A stretch of 64,000 bases of DNA, from contig CM075348.1 of assembly GCA_037693485.1 (NCBI GenBank), positions 8,538,501 through 8,602,500 on the forward strand, written 5' to 3'. The position numbers were made by a program, and so were the translations under genes. Numbering within the stretch: position 1 is the first letter of the stretch; the number at the start of each line of letters is the position of its first letter. Below the pieces are notes generated by a model that was not told the origin of the DNA, ran no database searches, and worked only from the letters and a program-made list of their open reading frames with translations. Below, piece by piece: positions 45,188 to 53,644 of the stretch. Source of the DNA: Kitagawia praeruptora. Its lineage: Eukaryota; Streptophyta; Magnoliopsida; Apiales; Apiaceae.

Positions 45188-45877
45188 TGTTATACCCGAA
45201 AATAGTCTCGTCTATTTTCAGCTCGCTTTGGAGATCTCGCCCACATCTAAATGATCTCGTCCTTCTAAAACAGTTGGGCTTAATGCTATAATATCTCGCC
45301 CTTTATGGTAATGATCACCGAATTTTAAGATTATGGACTACAAATGGGGTCCTTGAACCAATTAGAGGCTAGATCTCGTCCTTTAAGGATAGATCTCGCC
45401 CTTTTCTAAAGGATCTCGCCCTTATTCCGGACTGCCTTATAGTTATTTTATCTCCGTAATTCAAGGAAGGCGTTGACTCCGAAAATACCGGGTCAACAGC
45501 TTGACCATTACGTTCCGAGAAAATAGCTGGGCTTTAGGTCCATAATGACGATTACCAAAGGCGGTGGTTCTGATCCAATGGGCTTCCTAAATAAGGAAAC
45601 CTAGCCCATTACGATTACTTGCTCCCCAAGAACTACGTTTGGCTTGATCCCTATAAATAAGGGTACGTAGGCACATTGTATGGCACGAGGCAAACCCTTG
45701 CGAAAAAGAGAGAATTCAATATTCGATCTAAATTGCAATAATCACATCATACAATCTCAGCCATTCCCAAATCATAAACCCTAACCCTAATCATCCTACG
45801 CCAATCACCGCAATCAATCACCACCAAAATTCCAGCAGCCCTCCCCGAATTTGTTTTCCCAAATTCCTTCGTTAACA
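45188..45877 (+). repeat. 5' LTR of Tat element (690 bp)
   Basis: TGTTATACCCGAAAAT to CGTTAACA. It contains CTATAAATAA (45651-45660) as core promoter, a short AACCCTAACCCTAA run in U5, and six copies of a (G)ATCTCG(C/T)CC word within about 210 bp of U3 (45230-45425). A 2-bp TT deletion relative to the 3' LTR lies near 45500. Confidence 0.95.
45651..45660 (+). promoter_or_regulatory. LTR TATA box of Tat element
   Basis: CTATAAATAA in U3, followed by GGGTACGTAGGCAC, a stretch shared (reverse complement) with the LTR of the second Tat-like element at 60440-60475. This marks it as the conserved transcription-start region of the family. Confidence 0.8.
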
Positions 45878-45879
45878 AG

Positions 45880-45897
45880 TGGCGCTAGAAGGAGGGG
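45880..45897 (+). other. Primer binding site of Tat element
   Basis: TGGCGCTAGAAGGAGGGG starts two bases after the LTR, in the PBS position. TGGCGC at this position is usual for Tat-type elements. I cannot assign the tRNA with confidence. Confidence 0.7.
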
Positions 45898-45921
45898 CCT
45901 TTTGACATCTCAGGAGGAAGG

Positions 45922-46140
45922 ATGTCCCAATCAAACCGTGAACGTGTTGATAATCGACGTATGGAAGAGGTTAGGACCAGAGAAAACCTGCCTCCGCCGC
46001 CGCCAAGGAATAATTCTGTCGCAAGGAGCTCTGGGATGGGGAATCCCGATCTTTCAGGGGGTTCGCGTCGAAGGTTGGTAACGCCTAGGATGCCTAATAG
46101 GCGATCAAGTCCCCGGATAGGAGGAGACCCCCCGTTCTGA
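45922..46140 (+). CDS. 72-codon ORF overlapping the gag start (TGATG)
   Basis: MSQSNRERVDNRRMEEVRT to IGGDPPF ends in TGA whose last base is the A of the ATG that opens the 2129-codon ORF. The peptide is Arg/Pro-rich with a run of six prolines and has no known domain. It may be the original N-terminus of Gag separated by a frame change, or an upstream ORF that lets ribosomes reinitiate on gag. Confidence 0.4.
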   Translation: MSQSNRERVDNRRMEEVRTRENLPPPPPRNNSVARSSGMGNPDLSGGSRRRLVTPRMPNRRSSPRIGGDPPF

Positions 46141-49100
46141 TGAGTAATACTGAGCTTTTTGACCAGATCACTTACATGGGCAATACGATCAGTCGAATGG
46201 GGGCGAGAATGGATGCAATGGAAAGGGAAAGGCAATTTTTCGAAGAATCTCGCCTGAATCAGGAGGGGCGACGCCCAAACCAGGGATGGGGGGCGAGTTA
46301 TCAAACACCAGTCGGAGATCGACGCATTGGTAGAGAATCTGACATGAATCACCAGCGTAGCCTGTTCGGGGAGATTCCTTTTGAAGGGGATGTTCGAGTT
46401 GTTGGGGAGATTGGAGGAAATCAAAGGTTCCGGACTGTCACTCCCAGAGCTTTAACTTTTGGTGATCCGTATGTTGAACTCCCTCCAGATAGAGAGGACC
46501 CTCGACAGTCAAGCCAAGCAGAGGGGGTTCGAGTTGGCAGTCAGAGGATCTTGGAGCAAGAAAGGCGCCGCACTCATCATGAGAACGAAGTTTTGGGAGG
46601 CTCTGATCCTGCGGCATTCACAATGGGTCGAGCTAGGAGCCATAATCCCCAAATGGGAACCCAGAACCATTACAGCCTGGGGTATGGGGAGAGAAGGTCC
46701 TATGCCAATCTCTTCAATCAAGCGGAAGGGAACCAGAGAGGACACATAGAATCTAACTTGGAGAGAGATCTGATGGCCTCTCGCGGTTATAATTTTTCCC
46801 GCCCGGAGAATTCCACCGTTGGAGATCGGTATCGATTCGAAGAGTTAATGAATCAACAGCGACGCGAGGAGGCCCCCCGTGGAATTCCTGGGTTTGAAGA
46901 TTTGGACTTAAATGCTTTGCGTAGGTTGTTGGCACAATCGGAGGGACAGACAGGGGCTATGTTTGAGCCGGCCCCGTCTCCCTTCTCTTTGGCAGTACGG
47001 GAAGCACCCCTTCCACCATCTTTCAGGGGGGTGGGAGATCTAAGGTTCACGGGAAGTTCTGACCCGGCTGAGTATATTGCGAGGTTTAATACGGAGATGG
47101 AGCTTTACCAGGTGGAGGACCTGACAAAGTGTAGGTTGCTAGCCTCAACACTGCGGGGGAATGCTCATCAGTGGTTTCAAAAGTTGGGACCGGGCTCTAT
47201 CACCTCTTGGGATCAAATGCGGAGAATGTTTTTAATTCAGTTTCAATCTTCTATTGTCTACGCTCCCCCTGTCACGACTCTAGCCAATATAAAGCAGAGA
47301 GAAGGGGAGACTCTTCAATCCTATTTCAGACGGTTCAATGCTGAGGTCCCCACTGTTCGAGGAGCTTCAGATGAGACCATCAAGAACTTTCTCATAGCTG
47401 GGGTGAGAGTAAACTCGGATTTTTGGAAAGAGCTTCAACGAAAAGAGCCATTGACTCTTGCAGATCTTTACGCGCAAGCTGAACCCTTTAAGAGGGAGGA
47501 GGAAGCCTTGAAGAGAAGTGATTATCCTGAAACTAGTCGTAGGGGCAAACGCAAGGATAGGTCTCCAAGCCCAAAGGGGGATGCGAGGAGGAATGGCAGA
47601 GTTGATGTCAATGTTGTTGATACTCGGGAGTCAGACCGATCAAGGTCACCTAGCCCAATGCCACGGTATCCTCCACCACCCCTATATTCTCTGAAAGATC
47701 AGGGTCATCCCCAGAACAGTATCTTCACACCTCTGGTGGCGTCTATTGGACATATTTTTGAGGTAACAAAAAAGGAGGGATTGTATAAGACACCCCTCCC
47801 CCTTTCGAAGAATGCTCAAAGAGATAAAAAGAGATACTGTGCTTATCATGAATCTCATGGCCATGACACTCATCAATGTCGACAATTGAGGGAGGAGATT
47901 GAATTGCTTATTAGGAATGGGAAGTTGACCGAATGGGTTAGGAAAGTAAAAGCGGACGTTCCTCCTCGGGAGGAGACTAAGAGGGATGGTCCCGAAGACA
48001 AAGATAGGCCGGATAATCAGAAGAAGACAACGTTCGTGAAAGAGGCGAGCATTCACACTATTTTTGGCGGGCCTCATGTTGGCGGGAATGGAAGAAATGC
48101 TATGGAGAGATATGCCCGCGAGGCAAGGGACCCTCCTCTAACAAATGTAAATCACTTATCAGAAAGACCTCCTAAGCTGTTTAAGGGGGAGGATACACAG
48201 ATAATTTTTTCAGAGGAAGATGCTAAATGGGTTCATCACCCACACAGCGATGCTTTAGTGGTAAATGTAAGAATCGGGGCAAGGAGTGTTCATCAGGTGT
48301 TTATTGATAATGGAAGTTCAGTGAATATTCTTTACTACGGAACTTATAAGAAGATGGGGCTTCTTGATAAGGAAATGACTCATGGAACGACCCACATTTA
48401 CGGCTTTACAGGAGATTCTGTACGGGTCAAGGGTACTGTGAGGTTGTCGCTCACCTTAGGGGAAGACCCTTATTCAGCTACTCAAATGTTCGAGTTTCTG
48501 GTAGTTGATCAACCTACATGCTATAATGCATTGCTTGGAAGACCGGTATTGAAAGAAATGAGGGTCGTGACATCAATATATCATTTAGCAATGAAGTTTC
48601 CTACTCCGGTGGGGATCGGATGTGTGAAGGGATGTCAATACGACTCCAGGGAGTGTTATAACAAGATGATGAAGTCTTCCTCAAAAGGTAAACAACGAGA
48701 GGAGATGCTGGACTTCAAAGAGGAAAGTGCTCAGGAAACCTTGAAATCATTCGAACCTAGGCCAGTCACTAATATGGTTTATACAGTGGAGTTTCCCGGC
48801 GATGACGACTTGGCTAGTTATGAGACATTAGTCAGGCAGAGTACCCCGCTCTTTCTGTTAGAGGCGCCGCCTATTCTGAGGGAGACTGTGGAAGTTACTA
48901 TGGAAAATTCAGAAGCGGAGACTGCATTTGGGGAAGAAGTCACAGTTGACAGAACAAGGTATAGGGTGTTGATGATTGGGGCTCCTCCTTTAGTCAGTCA
49001 AAATCAGTTTCGGGAAGGGGTTGTTGAGGATGTCACTGACGAAGAAGAGGAACAAAGAAGTCTTAGGGCAAAAAAGGGAAAATTCGTTATGGAGTATGGA

Positions 49101-52100
49101 GACACTCCGGTGGTTGAATTTCCAGATGATCCAACAACTGGGAGAGAAGGACCTAAATCGCAAGGGGATGAGATTGTTTCTGTTCGAGAAGTAGGTGAGT
49201 CCAGTGGAACAAAGGAGGTGGAGTTTGACTTGGATCCTCGGTTGCCTGAGCCCAAGAAGAATATGGGTCCAGCGGAAGACACTGTGCCGATTCTGGTGGA
49301 CGAGAGAGACTCGTCCAAGGTATTGTACATTGGGGCGAGGTTAGAGTCAGGCTTAAGGGAGAGGCTAGTTAGCTTTTTAAAGGAAAATCTGGATGTTTTC
49401 GCTTGGAGTCATGCTGACATGGTAGGAATCGATCCTGAGGTAATGTGCCATCATCTCAACATTGACCCTTCTAGGAAGGGTGTTCGGCAAAAGCGAAGGG
49501 CGGTCAGTGGTGAACGGGCTACTGCCTTGAAGGAGGAGATTGATCGGCTGCTGAATGTTGGGTTAGTTAAAGAGTCCTTTTACCCGGATTGGTTGGCGAA
49601 TCCGGTTTTGGTAAAGAAATCCAATGGAAAGTGGAGAGTCTGCGTTGACTTCACCGACTTGAATAAAGCATGTAAGAAGGATAGCTTTCCTTTACCTAGG
49701 ATCGATCAGTTGGTGGATGCTACCGCGGGGCATGCTTTGCTCAGTTTTATGGATGCCTATTCAGGATACAATCAGATACCGATGTATGCACCTGATCAGG
49801 AAAATACTTCCTTCATCACAGATAGGGGGTTGTATTGCTATATTGGAATGCCTTTCGGGCTACTCAACGCAGGGGCGACTTATCAGAGGTTAGTAAACAG
49901 GATGTTCAAAGACCAGATCGGGAAAACAATGGAAGTTTACGTGGATGACATGCTGGTAAAATCAAAGGAAGCTGAAGATCATATCCGGCATTTGGAAGAG
50001 ATGTTTCAAATCCTTAGGAAATTTCGTATGAAGCTTAATCCACAGAAGTGTGTGTTTGAATCTGGGAAGTTTTTGGGATTTATGGTGAATCACAGGGGGA
50101 TAGAAGCGAATCCTGCAAAGATACAAGCTCTTCTTGATATGAGATCTCCACGAACAGTGAAGGAGGTTCAAAGTTTGACCGGGAGAATTGCTACCTTGAA
50201 TCGTTTTGTGTCCAAGTCTTCTGATAAGTGCAGAGAATTTTTCAAAGCTATCAAAGGTGTTGGGAAGAATTTCGAATGGACTCCTGAGTGTGAGGAAGCT
50301 TTTCAGGCATTGAAAAATCATTTGGGGTCTCCTCCACTGCTGTCAAAACCTGTCGAGGGCGAGGTTCTCATTTTGTACTTGGCTGTTTCGGAATACTCCG
50401 TTAGTGGGGTTCTCGTACGAGAGGAAAATGAAGTCCAATATCCTATTTATTACGTTAGTAAGAGGTTGTTGGAGGCAGAGACAAGGTATTCGAATATGGA
50501 GAAGTTGGTGTATGCTCTGATTTTGGCTTCAAGGAAATTGCGACCTTATTTTCAGGCACATAGAATAGAGGTCCGAACAGCGTATCCTTTGAGGCAGATA
50601 TTGCATAAACCTGAGACTTCTGGGCGAATGTTGAAGTGGGCTGTGGAAGTGGGGCAATTTGATGTAGAGTATAAGCCGAGAAGTGCTATAAAGGGACAGG
50701 CTCTTGCTGATTTCATTTTGGAATTTCCTCTGGCACACGAGGGCGATACCTTGGCCGTTATACCTAGCCCTCCGCCTGAGTTGATTCAGGAAAGACCTAC
50801 TTCGGCGCCATGGTGGACTTTGTATGTGGATGGAGCATCAAATAATGAAGGTGCAGGTGCGGGGATTGTCTTGATCAGTCCAGAGGGACATCATCTGAGG
50901 AGTGCGATTCATTTTGCTTTTCATGCAACAAATAACGATGCCGAGTATGAAGCTTTGATCTCGGGCTTGAAGCTCGCCCTCGAAATGAAGGTGGAAAATA
51001 TAAACATCATGAGCGACTCAATGCTAGTTGTTTATCAGGTTAATGGGGGGTTTCAGGCTAGGGGACCCCGTACCGAGCTATACATGAAGTGTACCCAGAG
51101 GTTGATGAGTTTGTTTCGGGAGGCGAGATTGGAGCAACTTCCTAGAAACGGTAATGAGGAGGCAGACGCTCTGGCTAAGTTAGGGTCTCAAAAGGAAGCC
51201 ACTCTTTTAGGGGTTATCCCCTTGGAAGTCCAGAAGCAACCTAGTGTCCCGGAGGTTGAATTAATGCAGGTTGATGTAGCTGTGCATGATACTTGGATGA
51301 CCCCAATCTGGAAATATCTGAAGGAAGGAATTCTACCAGATGATAGAATTGAGGCTAGAAGACTCAGATATAAAGCAGCTCGTTATGTGGATTTTGGAGG
51401 TTCCCTTTACAGAAGAGGTTTTAATCAGCCACTATTGAAGTGTATAGAGGGGGAGGAATGCAATTATGTCTTACGGGAGGTTCATGAGGGAATCTGTGGA
51501 AATCACTCGGGGGGTGGTTCTCTTGCGCAAAAGATATTACGTCAAGGATATTTCTGGCCTACTCTTCGGGAGGATTCGATGGTTTTTGCTAGATCCTGCG
51601 ATAAATGTCAGAGATATGCCAATTACGTGAACAGTCCTGCAGCCCCTCTCACTTCTTTGATGAGTCCTTGGCCCTTTTCTATGTGGGGGATTGATTTGAT
51701 AGGAGAGCTCCCTAAGGGGAAAGGAGGGGTGAAGTATGCTGTCGTGGCAGTTGATTATTTTACTAAGTGGGCAGAAGCAGAGCCTCTTGCCTCAATAACA
51801 GCAAAAAAGTTGGTGGACTTTGTGTACCGGTCCATCATTTGTCGCTTCGGGATACCTTACAAGTTGATATCCGACAATGAGAAGCAATTTGACAGTAAAG
51901 AAATGAGGCAGCTGTGTGACAATTTGGGAATTAAAAAAAGTTTTTCTGCTGTGAGCCATCCTCAAACAAACGGCCAAATGGAGGCAGTGAACAAGATAAT
52001 CAAGCACACGCTCAAGGCTAAGTTAGATGATAGTAAGGGGAGTTGGCCCGAAGAGTTGCCTAATGTCTTATGGAGTTACAACACGACACCTAGGTCTACC

Positions 52101-52529
52101 ACGGGAGAGACTCCTTTCTCTTTGACATATGGATGTGAGGCCATGGTTCCAGTAGAGTTGGGCGCAGGGTCTTTTAGAAGAGATAATTATCAGCCGGAAG
52201 TGAATGAGGTTAATCATCGTCTTTACTTGGATTTGGCAGAGGAATTCAGGACAACTTCTCAAGCTAGGTTGGTGTCTTACCAGCAAAGGGTGGCAAGGTT
52301 TTACAATTCAAAGGTTAGGGCGAGGCCTTTAAAAGTGGGCGATTATGTTCTCCGACGGGTGATGCCTAACACAAAAATCCAGAATCATGGAGTATTTGGC
52401 GCTAATTGGGAAGGTCCCTATAGGGTGAGAGCAGTCTTATGGGAAGGAACTTATTATCTGGCCGATATGGAGGGGAAGCATATTCCGAGAGCTTGGAACA
52501 TGGAACACTTGAAGAAATACTATCAGTAA
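46140..52529 (+). CDS. Tat-lineage Gypsy gag-pol polyprotein, 2129 aa
   Basis: Uninterrupted frame. Order by residue: gag capsid (about 300-375, FTGSSDPAEYIARFNTEME to FLIQFQSS), zinc-knuckle-like CX2HX4HX4C CAYHESHGHDTHQC (about 567), aspartic protease VFIDNGSSVN (about 720), RT with DFTDLNKACKKDSFPLP (about 1170) and VYVDDMLVKS (about 1267), RT-linked RNase H (PIYYVSKRL, about 1437), a second RNase H with YVDGASNNEGAG, NDAEYEAL and MSDSMLV (about 1560-1650), integrase HHCC ending CDKC (about 1781-1822), and integrase core Asp in WGIDLIGEL, Asp in SDNEKQF and Glu in GQMEAVNK. The dual RNase H places it in Tat. DNEKQF has Glu where Gly is usual beside the second catalytic Asp, which might weaken integrase. 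Otherwise it appears competent. Confidence 0.96.
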   Translation: MSNTELFDQITYMGNTISRMGARMDAMERERQFFEESRLNQEGRRPNQGWGASYQTPVGDRRIGRESDMNHQRSLFGEIPFEGDVRVVGEIGGNQRFRTVTPRALTFGDPYVELPPDREDPRQSSQAEGVRVGSQRILEQERRRTHHENEVLGGSDPAAFTMGRARSHNPQMGTQNHYSLGYGERRSYANLFNQAEGNQRGHIESNLERDLMASRGYNFSRPENSTVGDRYRFEELMNQQRREEAPRGIPGFEDLDLNALRRLLAQSEGQTGAMFEPAPSPFSLAVREAPLPPSFRGVGDLRFTGSSDPAEYIARFNTEMELYQVEDLTKCRLLASTLRGNAHQWFQKLGPGSITSWDQMRRMFLIQFQSSIVYAPPVTTLANIKQREGETLQSYFRRFNAEVPTVRGASDETIKNFLIAGVRVNSDFWKELQRKEPLTLADLYAQAEPFKREEEALKRSDYPETSRRGKRKDRSPSPKGDARRNGRVDVNVVDTRESDRSRSPSPMPRYPPPPLYSLKDQGHPQNSIFTPLVASIGHIFEVTKKEGLYKTPLPLSKNAQRDKKRYCAYHESHGHDTHQCRQLREEIELLIRNGKLTEWVRKVKADVPPREETKRDGPEDKDRPDNQKKTTFVKEASIHTIFGGPHVGGNGRNAMERYAREARDPPLTNVNHLSERPPKLFKGEDTQIIFSEEDAKWVHHPHSDALVVNVRIGARSVHQVFIDNGSSVNILYYGTYKKMGLLDKEMTHGTTHIYGFTGDSVRVKGTVRLSLTLGEDPYSATQMFEFLVVDQPTCYNALLGRPVLKEMRVVTSIYHLAMKFPTPVGIGCVKGCQYDSRECYNKMMKSSSKGKQREEMLDFKEESAQETLKSFEPRPVTNMVYTVEFPGDDDLASYETLVRQSTPLFLLEAPPILRETVEVTMENSEAETAFGEEVTVDRTRYRVLMIGAPPLVSQNQFREGVVEDVTDEEEEQRSLRAKKGKFVMEYGDTPVVEFPDDPTTGREGPKSQGDEIVSVREVGESSGTKEVEFDLDPRLPEPKKNMGPAEDTVPILVDERDSSKVLYIGARLESGLRERLVSFLKENLDVFAWSHADMVGIDPEVMCHHLNIDPSRKGVRQKRRAVSGERATALKEEIDRLLNVGLVKESFYPDWLANPVLVKKSNGKWRVCVDFTDLNKACKKDSFPLPRIDQLVDATAGHALLSFMDAYSGYNQIPMYAPDQENTSFITDRGLYCYIGMPFGLLNAGATYQRLVNRMFKDQIGKTMEVYVDDMLVKSKEAEDHIRHLEEMFQILRKFRMKLNPQKCVFESGKFLGFMVNHRGIEANPAKIQALLDMRSPRTVKEVQSLTGRIATLNRFVSKSSDKCREFFKAIKGVGKNFEWTPECEEAFQALKNHLGSPPLLSKPVEGEVLILYLAVSEYSVSGVLVREENEVQYPIYYVSKRLLEAETRYSNMEKLVYALILASRKLRPYFQAHRIEVRTAYPLRQILHKPETSGRMLKWAVEVGQFDVEYKPRSAIKGQALADFILEFPLAHEGDTLAVIPSPPPELIQERPTSAPWWTLYVDGASNNEGAGAGIVLISPEGHHLRSAIHFAFHATNNDAEYEALISGLKLALEMKVENINIMSDSMLVVYQVNGGFQARGPRTELYMKCTQRLMSLFREARLEQLPRNGNEEADALAKLGSQKEATLLGVIPLEVQKQPSVPEVELMQVDVAVHDTWMTPIWKYLKEGILPDDRIEARRLRYKAARYVDFGGSLYRRGFNQPLLKCIEGEECNYVLREVHEGICGNHSGGGSLAQKILRQGYFWPTLREDSMVFARSCDKCQRYANYVNSPAAPLTSLMSPWPFSMWGIDLIGELPKGKGGVKYAVVAVDYFTKWAEAEPLASITAKKLVDFVYRSIICRFGIPYKLISDNEKQFDSKEMRQLCDNLGIKKSFSAVSHPQTNGQMEAVNKIIKHTLKAKLDDSKGSWPEELPNVLWSYNTTPRSTTGETPFSLTYGCEAMVPVELGAGSFRRDNYQPEVNEVNHRLYLDLAEEFRTTSQARLVSYQQRVARFYNSKVRARPLKVGDYVLRRVMPNTKIQNHGVFGANWEGPYRVRAVLWEGTYYLADMEGKHIPRAWNMEHLKKYYQ

Positions 52530-52679
52530 TGTGTTTTCTACTCTTGTTATACTTTCCTTTAATTACTATTTTCATGAAAGTCTAGGGGGGTAGTGCATGT
52601 ACTCTTCCTTAGCCAGGATTTATATATTTATGAATAAAACATGCTTGTTTTTTCTTGATTGTTTTTTGCTTAAATCTTG

Positions 52680-53190
52680 TGATAGATGACCTCCTTTAAG
52701 GAGGATCTTCATGGATCTACAAAATGATGGTCTCCTTTGAGGAGAGTTTAAAAAAAAAATTTACTTCGGAAAATCCACCTCCTGTGAGGAGGGTATTTCT
52801 GGAATGGAGAACGACCTCCTTTGAGGAGGGTATCTCGAATTATCAAAGTCCTTGCAAAAACCGTACTTCCGGGGGGATGTCCGTACTTTCGGCGCCTCAT
52901 CAAGGCACGAACTTTGGGAAATCCACCTCCTGTGAGGAGGGATATTTCTGGAATGGGGAACGGCCTCCTTTGAGGAGGGTATCCCAAATTATCAAATCCT
53001 TGCAAAAACCGTACTTCCGGGGGGGATGTCCGTACTTCCGGCGCCTCATCAGGGTTCGAGCTTCGGAAAATCCACCTCCTGTGAGGAGGGTATTTCTGAA
53101 CAAAAAAAAAATGATCTCCTTTGAGGAGAGTATCATAAATTTATAAAATTCTGAGGAAAATGACCCCCTTTGAGGGGGATACCCTCTAGA
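52680..53190 (+). repeat. Tandem 148-149-bp repeat with nine CCTCCT-N3-AGGAGG hairpins
   Basis: Units recur at 52771, 52919 and 53068 (AAATCCACCTCCTGTGAGG). Hairpins with 6-bp stems and 3-nt loops lie at 52690-52704, 52731-52745, 52778-52792, 52815-52829, 52926-52940, 52964-52978, 53075-53089, 53115-53129 and 53164-53178. Stem variants TCTCCT/AGGAGA and CCCCCT/AGGGGG keep full pairing. The array sits between pol and the antisense gene, in the fast-evolving 3' region of Tat elements that can seed satellite DNA. Confidence 0.92.
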
Positions 53191-53644
53191 AGACATGGTA
53201 GATATGACCTTCGACTAGATGATAATATTTCTCAAAATACTTTGGATGACTTTGTGGAATAATTACATCTCGCATATCATAAAATTATTCCAAGGTATTT
53301 ATTAAGGTTAGAGGAAGACATCGTGGTTACCTTTTGAAATGAGATATTTATTAAGGTTGGAGATGGATTAAAATTCAGAGAAGGCGAGGTTCTTAAGGAA
53401 AAGGCGAGATCTTAGCAGAAAGGCGTGATACATTAAAGTTGAAGCACTATTGAAATGCAGGCAGGGAGACGTAATTAAAAAAAAAATAAACGGTCATTAC
53501 AAGGGCGACGTCTTTAAACGGAGGACGCGCACTCCAATCAGTTCGAAATAAGTTAGATGGATTGAAAAGAAATTACAAAGGGCGAAGCCATTATAGGAGG
53601 GCTCGCACTCCTATTGTGTTTGCAATTATGAAAAGGTCATATAG
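53190..53644. other. Tat 3' region between hairpin array and antisense gene
   Basis: Non-coding on both strands. AGGCGAG and GGGCGA(A/C)G words recur at about 53383, 53401, 53502 and 53580, matching the reverse complement of the ATCTCGCCC words in the LTR. It probably includes the 3' UTR of the antisense gene. Confidence 0.6.

Noticed and set aside
45775..45795. Telomere-like AACCCTAACCCTAA in the Tat LTR (also 59815-59840)
   Set aside because: Only about two units are present. Such short runs are common in plant U5 and promoter DNA and do not indicate a telomeric relic.
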